From: Desulfobacterales bacterium
Lineage (GTDB): Bacteria; Desulfobacterota; Desulfobacteria; Desulfobacterales; JAHEIW01
DNA length: 22,495 bases
Assembly: GCA_030145015.1 (NCBI GenBank)
Contig: JAQYWI010000082.1
Coordinates: 1-22,495, forward strand
Direction: 5' to 3'
Each line of letters begins with the position of its first letter. The stretch's first letter is position 1. The translations under genes and the position numbers were made by a program. Positions 16,117-22,495 of the stretch are shown here, piece after piece. The notes below the pieces were generated by a model. It saw only the letters and a list, made by a program, of their open reading frames with translations, had not been told where the DNA came from and ran no database searches.

Positions 16117-17754
16117 TTAAGCGCCTTCAGTTTCCTTAAAATTCGTTTTCATAAAATCTGCAAGATCGGAGGCACCGAACGTTATTTTACGTTCCTTTCT
16201 AAATATCGTCAGATCGTCATATAAATCAGAAACGCTCTGATATCTCAGATCCTTTTGCTTTTCCAGACATTTCATGACAATGCGGTTTAACTCTTCATGA
16301 ACCTCAGGGACCAAATTGCTTACAGGTTCAATATCCATTTTCGGAATGGAGCGAATCGCCTCAACATCGCTGCCAAACCTGTATACTCTCTTTCCGGTAA
16401 GTGTTTCATAAAAGACAAGCCCCAGGGCGTAAATATCCGCTTGGTGGTCGATCGATTCTCCCAGGGCCTGTTCGGGCGACAAGTAGGCCATTTTCCCTTT
16501 AACAACACCCGCCTGGGTTAAGCTCGGCTCGGACTTGGCCTTGGAGATTCCAAAGTCACTTATTTTCACCTCTCCCTGATAAGAAATCAGCAGGTTTTGG
16601 GGGCTGATATCGCGATGGACGATATGAAAAGGTTCCCCGGTATTGTCATCCCGTTTGGTGTGAGAATAATCCAGGCCTTTGCAGATTCGAGAAATAATAA
16701 AAATAGCCTTGTCAATGGGCAGACCCTGTTTCAAACCTGCGATAACTTCCCCCAAATTCTTTCCATCGATATATTCCATTGCAATAAAATACGCATTTTC
16801 AATTTTCCCGTAATCGAAGATCTGAACAATATTTGGGTGCTGCAATAGAGCAGCCAGCCTGGCTTCGCGGGTAAACATTTTGATAAAATCCTGATTCCCG
16901 GCAAGATGAGGCAGGATTCGCTTAATGGCCACCCTTCTTTTAAACCCGTCCCGGCGAACGTAATCTGCCAGAAATAGTTCGGCCATTCCACCCCGGGCAA
17001 CCTTTTTATGTAGAAGGTAGGGACCGATGCGGTCCATTGTTTCGATTTCCTGTCTTAACTTAAGCGCCTTGGCCTTGCCACGGTGATCCAATAAGAATAA
17101 ACTGCCCCCCAGCAAAATGATCGTCAGCACGACACCGGATAAATATAAAACCCGCAATCGATTGAGGTCGCTATTCAGATTCGCGGCAGAAAGAGCGATA
17201 CAAACTTTACCGATCTCGACATCTGAAAAAATAATATTTTTATAAAAAACGACAACCGCTGTTTTGTCTGTTGAAATTCCTGAAGTAATCTTGATTCCGT
17301 CAAGCGCATCGATCGGCTTTTCATTTGGAAGAGGCTCGAATTTTCGATTCATCATGTCCGCGTTTGTGTGAGCCAGGATGTTGTTTTTGTGATCCGTTAT
17401 TGCAGCAAATTTCAGATCGCTAATATCCTGCAATTCTTTGACAGCGACATTGAGCGATAAGATGTCTTTTTCCAAAACGAAAGGCTCGCTTTTGGACTCG
17501 AGATTTTGGGTCTCAGAAAGTCCTTGCCGGAAAAACGCATCACTTCTGCGTTCAAACGCATAGTGATAAAATATATAACCGCTAAAATTGATGAGAAGCC
17601 AGATAGCCAGACAAATGGCGAATTGTTTTCGGTTACGTTCGATAAATTTTATGTTCGATATGCGCTTCATGCCTCTCGCAAATTTGGTGAAGGTGCTTGT
17701 TGAAATTTCCTTCATTTTTACTACTGTGGTTGCGGCAATTTCGGTAACAAACAT
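16117..17754 (-). CDS. Membrane Ser/Thr protein kinase with periplasmic sensor domain
   Basis: 545 residues. A hydrophobic helix at ~45-66, a periplasmic domain (~67-200) and a second helix (~203-222) precede the cytoplasmic Hanks-type kinase domain (~245-515). Kinase motifs are intact: glycine loop VARGGMAEL, VAIK (Lys278), REAR (Glu297), VHRDISPQN (His380-Asn387, catalytic Asp382), DFG (400-402) and SPEQA (426-430). The periplasmic domain looks like a single Cache/PAS-like sensor (SDLKFAAITDHKNNILAHT) and is paralogous to that of the next gene upstream. Putting the sensor N-terminal to the kinase is the reverse of the common PknB order. ATG at 17754 follows AAGGAGGTG by 4-6 bases, a strong site. 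Followed directly by its phosphatase. Confidence 0.93.
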   Translation of the reverse strand: MFVTEIAATTVVKMKEISTSTFTKFARGMKRISNIKFIERNRKQFAICLAIWLLINFSGYIFYHYAFERRSDAFFRQGLSETQNLESKSEPFVLEKDILSLNVAVKELQDISDLKFAAITDHKNNILAHTNADMMNRKFEPLPNEKPIDALDGIKITSGISTDKTAVVVFYKNIIFSDVEIGKVCIALSAANLNSDLNRLRVLYLSGVVLTIILLGGSLFLLDHRGKAKALKLRQEIETMDRIGPYLLHKKVARGGMAELFLADYVRRDGFKRRVAIKRILPHLAGNQDFIKMFTREARLAALLQHPNIVQIFDYGKIENAYFIAMEYIDGKNLGEVIAGLKQGLPIDKAIFIISRICKGLDYSHTKRDDNTGEPFHIVHRDISPQNLLISYQGEVKISDFGISKAKSEPSLTQAGVVKGKMAYLSPEQALGESIDHQADIYALGLVFYETLTGKRVYRFGSDVEAIRSIPKMDIEPVSNLVPEVHEELNRIVMKCLEKQKDLRYQSVSDLYDDLTIFRKERKITFGASDLADFMKTNFKETEGA

Positions 17755-17785
17755 GCAGCACCTCCTTCTCCCTCGCTATCATTTA

Positions 17786-18661
17786 TCAGGCGGTCAGTTT
17801 TTTAATAATCTCGGTACAGCGCAATATGATCTGGCGCCTAATCCGTGAGAGATCTTCCTTCCCAGCCCGTTCCGGCAAATCAGGCCCTTTAGAGTCAGCA
17901 TTGCCCCCGGGATTCCAGATCTGTTTCGAGGGCCCGCGGGTCAAAAATTTGTCGAGGCCTGATTGATCGAATAATTGGCCCGAAAACGGGTGTTGCGTTC
18001 CGCATAATGGGCAGATAATAGGGGCTTTCTGTAAAGCTGGATCGATTGCGGTGCGCGACTGATTAAGATTTAGATATTTCAAGAGAAACGTCTTGATCGG
18101 TTGATAACGAAATACCGCGATCAAAAACAATAATATCAGACTGCTTAAGACGGCGATGAAAATAAATTGTTTTCGAATCTGGACTGTTTTGGGGGCAGAT
18201 AGGCCGATAAAAATTTCTCCAATTTTTGTACCGGCGTAAGTTACGTCTGAGACAAAGTTAAGAATTTTAGCGTGGCTGGCAAATCCACCTTCCCACATCG
18301 CTACTTTTTCAATGGAACGGGCCGCTTCAGTCCTATCCGGCATAAGATGTCCGGTGCCGGTAAAGGCGACAACCTTATTGCGATGATCAACTACCGATGC
18401 GTAAATCACATCCGTTCGATTGGCGGCATCGGTCAGCAATGTGGCAATTGATTGAGAGTTTTTTTCTAATAGAGGCAGGCTGACAAGGTTCGAAAACGCA
18501 AGCGTTATTTCGACCCCCGTTTCTCTTAATTTGTTTTTATGGTGGTTTACCCGCAGGGTAATAATTGAGTACGCAATAAGCATTGCCAGCCACCAGACAA
18601 CCACAACAAGTATCAAATGGCGCGTGTTTAAACGGTTGCCGAATCGCTGAATTGAATCCAT
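17786..18661 (-). CDS. Two-helix membrane sensor-like protein with cytoplasmic CxxC
   Basis: 291 residues without an enzymatic domain I recognise. Helix 1 at ~16-36, periplasmic domain ~37-160, helix 2 at ~165-185, then a cytoplasmic tail with CPLCG (217-221). The periplasmic domain is clearly paralogous to that of the downstream kinase: TDVIYASVVDHRNKVVAFT here versus SDLKFAAITDHKNNILAHT there, and IGEIFIGLSA versus IGKVCIALSA just before helix 2. The single CxxC resembles half a zinc ribbon; pairing in a dimer could complete it. It starts the minus-strand operon, 31 bases upstream of the kinase ATG. A role as co-sensor or regulator of the kinase is inference. Confidence 0.7.
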   Translation of the reverse strand: MDSIQRFGNRLNTRHLILVVVVWWLAMLIAYSIITLRVNHHKNKLRETGVEITLAFSNLVSLPLLEKNSQSIATLLTDAANRTDVIYASVVDHRNKVVAFTGTGHLMPDRTEAARSIEKVAMWEGGFASHAKILNFVSDVTYAGTKIGEIFIGLSAPKTVQIRKQFIFIAVLSSLILLFLIAVFRYQPIKTFLLKYLNLNQSRTAIDPALQKAPIICPLCGTQHPFSGQLFDQSGLDKFLTRGPSKQIWNPGGNADSKGPDLPERAGKEDLSRIRRQIILRCTEIIKKLTA

Positions 18662-18962
18662 TTGGTCATCATCTCCCTATCTATCTATATTTGCCGTTTT
18701 GAATCGATACAGTTGGATCTGTCTGGAAAGGGCAACACTTAATTTCACCTTTACTAAATTATTATGGCCAAAAATCAAAGTCAAGCAAATTAACTGTTGG
18801 AAATTTCTACAATTTGCGCGCGTAAAACCTCAATGACGATTCAATATTGCATCGTTAATCGTTAAATATGATATTTAAATTGACAAGCAAGCGAAAAACA
18901 GATTAATGATAAGAGGTTAACTGAACCGCATCTTTTGACTCAGGTTGTCTCCGAGGGCTGCA
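18662..18962. promoter_or_regulatory. Divergent promoter region, sensor/kinase operon and deacetylase operon
   Basis: An AT-rich 300-base gap between divergent starts. A perfect TTGACA (18880-18885) faces the deacetylase, but the bases 16-18 further on give only a poor -10. No single palindrome stands out. The region must carry promoters for both operons; exact sites cannot be fixed by eye. Confidence 0.4.
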
Positions 18963-20024
18963 ATGTTTCCTTATCTTATTTCTCAATCTCCAGTGGAGCG
19001 GCGCTTAAGTTTCAATAAAATTATATTATTTATCGTGCTTTTAGGAATAAGTTCGATTGTTTTTAATGCCTGTGCACCCACTCGAGCGACCACGCAACCT
19101 TCAGATAAAAGGCTTTTTCGCTCCGAGGACTATGTTGTCTATTTTTTGCAGGACAGCGAAACTCCTGCGGAGCTGGCTGAAAAATTTTTAGGGACCAAAA
19201 ATAAGTCCTGGATGATTGAGGAAGCCAATCCCGGCGTTCGCTTCGGACGCGGCAGCGCTATTGTGATTCCGCTGAAAGATCGGAATAGGGGAGGAATAAG
19301 CTCTGATGGGTTTCAAACCATACCGATATTGACTTACCATCGGTTTGCCGAGGACTGCGATTCCCCTCTGTGTATGCCGGCAAAGTCTTTTGATCTTCAA
19401 ATGAGGTATCTAAAGGAAAATGGGTATCGCGTGATAACCGCCGAAGAACTCCTTTCCTTTCTTAAATATCGCCAGGGGCTTCCCCAAAAATCTGTGCTCA
19501 TCACCATGGATGATGGATATCGATCGGTCTACGATATTGCTTATCCGATCCTGGATAAATATGGATTTAAAGCGACTATATTCATCTACATAGATTTTGT
19601 CGGCGTTTCCAAAATGGCCATCACATGGGACCAGCTCAAAGAAATGCAAGCCAAAGGCTTCACGATCGGTTCGCACACCATTTATCACAGTGATCTCACC
19701 AAAACAAAAGATGGAGAAACAGAGCAGGAATATATTGCCCGGGTTAAAGAAGAACTCTACGGTTCTAAAAAAATCATGGATCGAAAATTAGGGCAGGACA
19801 CGTATTTCCTGGCTTACCCGTTCGGCCGTTATGATCAGCAGTCGGTTCAGATAGCCAGCGAAGCCGGGTACAAAATAGCCATGTCCGTAAAAAGAGGCGG
19901 CAACGCCTTTTTTGCAAATCCTTTGACTTTACGTAGAGATCAGATATTGGAAAAGGACATGCAAACGTTCATTTCCAGGCTGAAAACCTTCAATCATGTT
20001 TCCTTAAAGCGAGAAAAACCATGA
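18963..20024 (+). CDS. Polysaccharide deacetylase (NodB domain) lipoprotein with LysM-like segment
   Basis: 353 residues from the ATG at 18963 (a TTG at 18945 would add six). The basic start and hydrophobic segment (IILFIVLLGISSIVF) end at Cys37 (FNAC-APT), a slightly atypical lipobox. Residues ~56-104 resemble a LysM repeat (DSETPAELAEKFLG ... IVIPL). The NodB deacetylase domain follows: PILTYHRF (121-128), TMDDGY (181-186, base Asp183 and metal Asp184), SHTIYHSDL (237-245, metal His238 and His242) and YPFGRYD (285-291). It should hydrolyse N-acetyl or similar groups on peptidoglycan or an exopolysaccharide outside the cytoplasm. Its TGA overlaps the next gene's ATG (ATGA). Substrate unknown. 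Confidence 0.92.
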   Translation: MFPYLISQSPVERRLSFNKIILFIVLLGISSIVFNACAPTRATTQPSDKRLFRSEDYVVYFLQDSETPAELAEKFLGTKNKSWMIEEANPGVRFGRGSAIVIPLKDRNRGGISSDGFQTIPILTYHRFAEDCDSPLCMPAKSFDLQMRYLKENGYRVITAEELLSFLKYRQGLPQKSVLITMDDGYRSVYDIAYPILDKYGFKATIFIYIDFVGVSKMAITWDQLKEMQAKGFTIGSHTIYHSDLTKTKDGETEQEYIARVKEELYGSKKIMDRKLGQDTYFLAYPFGRYDQQSVQIASEAGYKIAMSVKRGGNAFFANPLTLRRDQILEKDMQTFISRLKTFNHVSLKREKP

Positions 20025-21679
20025 AAAATAAAGCAGTCATTATCGGTGCTATCTTTTTAGTCGTCTTGATTGCCGGGTGTGCACAATTCGGTACCAAATC
20101 TCCGGCTCAACTTGCAAAAGAATATACGGCCAAAGCAAAGGAGTACGAAGAAAAGGGTGATCTGGTTGAAGCCTTAAAGCAATACAAACTCGTTCTCACG
20201 GTGGAACCTGAAAATAAACTGGCTCAAGAAAAAAGCGCAGCGCTTGAACCGCAACTCAACAAGCTGGCTGAGGAGCACTATCAGAACGGCTTAAAATACT
20301 ATCGCCAGGGCCAATACCCGCCAGCACGTAAAGAGTTTTTAACTGCATTGCGATATAACCCCGAACATATGCAAGCCAAAGAAAAGCTGACCGTTGCGAG
20401 AAAAGAAATCGAGCATGTTAAACGCTATATTACACACACGCTTCAAGCGGATGAGACCATCGCAACCCTGGCCGAACGTTACTACGGAGATTATCGCAAG
20501 TTTCATTTAATAGCAGAATACAACGAACTCGAGGATGCCACTAAGGTCAAAGTCGGCCAGGAAATTAAAATACCCGTCATCGAAGGAACTCCGATTATTG
20601 CAGATCCAGCGACAATTCAGACCGATAGCGGCGAGTCCTCTGAAGCATTACCCGGTGAAATTATAACTGTTAAACGCTTCATTATCCATACCGTTCAGCC
20701 TGAGGAGAGTCTTTCAAAACTGGCAAAGATGTATTACGGCGATCTTAGCAAATTCGACGTCATCGCTAAATTTAATAGTATCGAAGACGGAACCAGCTTA
20801 AAAGTCGGACAGGAGCTCAAGATTCCCGAAGTCGAAGGCCTTCCTTTTTTGGTAAAAGGTGAGACAGTAGAAACGAAAACAGCCGTGATACCGAAGGAAC
20901 CGGCTGTAAGCAAGGCGGTTCCGCAGAAAGAAGAAGTCATTGAGGATCAGACAGTTAACTATCGGGAGCTTGGCATTGAACTTTATAAAAACAAAGAATA
21001 TGCAGGTGCAATCACCGAATTCGAAAAAGTTTTAAACGTAAATCCTGCTGATAAAGTTGCAATTAATTACATTGCGCTCGCTTATTTTGATAAAGGACGG
21101 CAATCTTTCGAGAAAAAAGCCTACCCCCAAGCGACAAAGGAATTTGAAGCTTCTCTGAAATACAACCAGGACTGTTCTGACTGCCGGAAATACATTGATA
21201 CAATTCAGGAAAAAAATGTCGCAAACGTTCGTCAGGATGCAATCGCGCTATATAACCAAAAAAAATATAAAGAGGCGATTGTTAAATTTGAAGCCATTGC
21301 AAAAAAGAGCCCCAAAGATTCACAGATAAACGGATACCTTGCTAAATCTCATTTTGAACAGGGGCTGGTTCTTTTTGGCAAAGAAGATTATTTGGCGGCC
21401 AGGGATGAATTCAAGACCTCGCTGCAATACGATAAAAATTGCGATCAATGCGAAAAGAATATCCAAAAATGCGAAGCTACCTACAAGGAAGCTCACTACG
21501 ATAAGGGACTCGCATACTTTGGAGATCAAAAATTAGCCGATGCCATTCGAGAGTGGGAGTCTGTCTCTGCACTCGACCCGAATTACAAAGATGTAAACAG
21601 GAATCTCACCAAAGCCAGAACCCTTTTAGAGCGTCTGGAAAGCATAAAGCGAAGCAAGACCGAGGAAAATAAACAGTAA
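20021..21679 (+). CDS. TPR / LysM-repeat lipoprotein
   Basis: 552 residues. Signal peptide with a good lipobox (VVLIAGC, Cys20). TPR-like helices span ~35-130 (EYEEKGDLVEALKQYKLVL ...), two LysM repeats lie at ~133-187 and ~217-270 (each with ...YYGD...KF..IA..N..ED.T..KVGQE.KIP), and a second TPR array runs from ~315 to 540. Two TPR units carry CxxC at the same place (NQDCSDC 382-388 and KNCDQC 472-477), likely disulfides. LysM repeats bind peptidoglycan or related glycans, and TPRs bind proteins, so this is a probable envelope scaffold for the deacetylase encoded 4 bases upstream in overlap. No enzymatic motif seen. Confidence 0.9.
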   Translation: MKNKAVIIGAIFLVVLIAGCAQFGTKSPAQLAKEYTAKAKEYEEKGDLVEALKQYKLVLTVEPENKLAQEKSAALEPQLNKLAEEHYQNGLKYYRQGQYPPARKEFLTALRYNPEHMQAKEKLTVARKEIEHVKRYITHTLQADETIATLAERYYGDYRKFHLIAEYNELEDATKVKVGQEIKIPVIEGTPIIADPATIQTDSGESSEALPGEIITVKRFIIHTVQPEESLSKLAKMYYGDLSKFDVIAKFNSIEDGTSLKVGQELKIPEVEGLPFLVKGETVETKTAVIPKEPAVSKAVPQKEEVIEDQTVNYRELGIELYKNKEYAGAITEFEKVLNVNPADKVAINYIALAYFDKGRQSFEKKAYPQATKEFEASLKYNQDCSDCRKYIDTIQEKNVANVRQDAIALYNQKKYKEAIVKFEAIAKKSPKDSQINGYLAKSHFEQGLVLFGKEDYLAARDEFKTSLQYDKNCDQCEKNIQKCEATYKEAHYDKGLAYFGDQKLADAIREWESVSALDPNYKDVNRNLTKARTLLERLESIKRSKTEENKQ

Positions 21680-21701
21680 ATCTATTTTCGCATATTCGGC
21701 G

Positions 21702-22442
21702 TCAAATCTTAATTTCACCTTCTTGTTTTACACCCTGAAAGGCTTTAGCCGCATTTAAGAATTCAGCGATTAAGGGATGAGGCTTCTCAGAGCTTGAAGA
21801 AGACTGCGGCAGAAATAGGGTAGCCACAAAGAAGCGATGATCAGATAGCTCAACAACCCTTGCATCCCCATTATCATCGACACCCACGATTTTTAAATTT
21901 TGCGCATTCATTTCTTTATGATAGGCTTCGTTAAAACCATACTTACAATTAAATTTCTCTTTTACTTTTTCTTTTTTATAAATTTTATACGCCAATGTAT
22001 CTGGAGAAATATGTACGATTTGTGTTTCTCCGATAAGCGAGCAGGAAAGCGGGTTAATTACCGGTCTTGATGAATTAGGAGACTCCTCTCCGTGTTCTGC
22101 ATCTCTCATTCCGAGTACGTTTCGAAAATACTCTAACAGAGTATATTGAAAACCCCCTCACGTTCCAATGAACGGCCAACCTTTTTCACGAGCAAATTGA
22201 ATAGCCCTTATTGTACCAATTTTACTTTTGTATAGGCCGCCCGGAGCACACCAAAGTGCATCAAAATTTACCAGATACATTATTTTGGTATCATTTTCGA
22301 GTGGTTGAGTTAACAGCCATTCAATATCCAAGTTTATCGATAGTGCTTCGACTGCATGATTTAAGGCCTGGTTTGTTGCATTGTGAGAAGGGCGATCCGG
22401 GTGAAATTCCCCTATGATGCCTATTTTAAGTTTTGGGTCCAT
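21702..22442 (-). CDS. CTP synthase C-terminal-region-related GATase-like selenoprotein (UGA read as Sec)
   Basis: A 246-residue class I glutamine-amidotransferase-like protein related to the CTP synthase GATase domain. The N-terminal part (LKIGIIGEFHPDRPSHNATN, LWCAPGG 63-69, REKGWPFIGT 85-94) runs into TGA at 22160-22158, then the same frame continues GGFQYTLLEYFRNVLG and on to a true TGA at 21704. Relatives read GTC-GGFQ, where Cys is the GATase nucleophile; here it is Sec95. A hairpin at 22128-22144 fits a SECIS. From memory, NCBI names a family 'CTP synthase C-terminal region-related (seleno)protein', which agrees. The usual catalytic HPE is LPQ (Leu211-Gln213, in ATLFLPQ), so classic glutaminase activity is doubtful. 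ATG at 22442 follows TGGAG by a few bases. Convergent with the TPR/LysM gene. Confidence 0.87.
22128..22144 (-). promoter_or_regulatory. Bacterial SECIS-like hairpin in the CTP-synthase-related gene
   Basis: On the minus strand ATACTCT-GTT-AGAGTAT is a perfect 7-bp stem with a 3-base loop beginning with G; the loop G (22137) is 21 bases after the UGA. A lower helix of GTTTTC with GAAAC across a small internal loop can extend it. Size, distance and loop G match bacterial SECIS rules and the hairpin at 5451-5469. Confidence 0.8.
22158..22160 (-). other. In-frame UGA, predicted selenocysteine codon (Sec95)
   Basis: TGA lies between ACG (Thr) and GGG (Gly) in FIGT-U-GGFQ, at the nucleophile elbow of the amidotransferase fold. 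The gene's real terminator is also TGA (21704-21702), but no comparable hairpin follows that one. Confidence 0.82.
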
Positions 22443-22495
22443 ATCTCCAGGGCGATTCGGTTAGAGTAGAAAAAGCTATAAAGCGCCATAGCAGG

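Noticed and set aside
21702..22109. A separate 135-residue gene starting at an internal Met (22109), and a separate 94-residue gene ending at 22158.
   Set aside because: Both are halves of one amidotransferase-like protein in the same frame, joined through the UGA at the nucleophile position.
1..22495. CRISPR arrays, tRNA or rRNA genes, transposases, integrases.
   Set aside because: None of the expected repeat spacing, cloverleaf, conserved rRNA or transposase motifs were found.

Overview
This window looks like a chromosomal segment of a selenoprotein-using, anaerobe-type Gram-negative bacterium. A member of the Desulfobacterota (former Deltaproteobacteria) is my best guess. The reasons are moderate GC, lipoproteins with good lipoboxes, two genes interrupted by in-frame UGA codons that carry bacterial-type SECIS hairpins, and a Ser/Thr kinase / PP2C / FHA signalling cluster. 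The taxonomy is inference. No rRNA, tRNA, CRISPR array, transposase or prophage gene is visible.

Layout. Positions 1-1117 hold a DUF4863 (4-hydroxylaminobenzoate lyase-like) gene and a small one-helix membrane protein. carB (carbamoyl-phosphate synthase large subunit) follows on the minus strand to 4318. A 490-bp divergent intergenic region with a perfect 19-bp palindrome separates it from a SAM-dependent methyltransferase gene. That gene appears to stop at 5441 but continues in frame to 5609: the UGA sits where relatives carry Cys, with an 8-bp hairpin just downstream. A DinB-family gene, a gene-poor stretch with GC-rich hairpin repeats, a gamma-carboxymuconolactone-decarboxylase-like gene and a cytidylate-kinase-like/BON gene fill the window to 8660.

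Positions 9102-14052 (minus) hold an O-acylation pair: an AlgI-like MBOAT protein followed by a roughly 1170-residue exported protein. The second protein joins a catalytically degenerate AlgX/AlgJ-like domain, a Pro/Lys-rich linker, a sialate-O-acetylesterase-like SGNH domain and a C-terminal intradiol dioxygenase domain with all four iron ligands. A 150-bp imperfect inverted repeat separates this pair from a four-gene minus-strand signalling operon (18661-14357): a periplasmic sensor, a sensor-linked Ser/Thr kinase, a PP2C phosphatase, and an FHA-nucleotide cyclase fusion. Divergent from it are a NodB-type polysaccharide deacetylase lipoprotein and a TPR/LysM lipoprotein, overlapping by 4 bp. 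These point to envelope or exopolysaccharide modification next to a phospho-signalling module.

At the right edge, on the minus strand, a CTP-synthase-related glutamine-amidotransferase-like gene (22442-21702) has a UGA exactly at the nucleophile-Cys position, again followed by a SECIS-like hairpin. Both UGA genes would be called as truncated or split genes by ordinary gene finders. I read them as two selenoprotein genes. The large three-domain fusion and the two selenoproteins are the most noteworthy contents.
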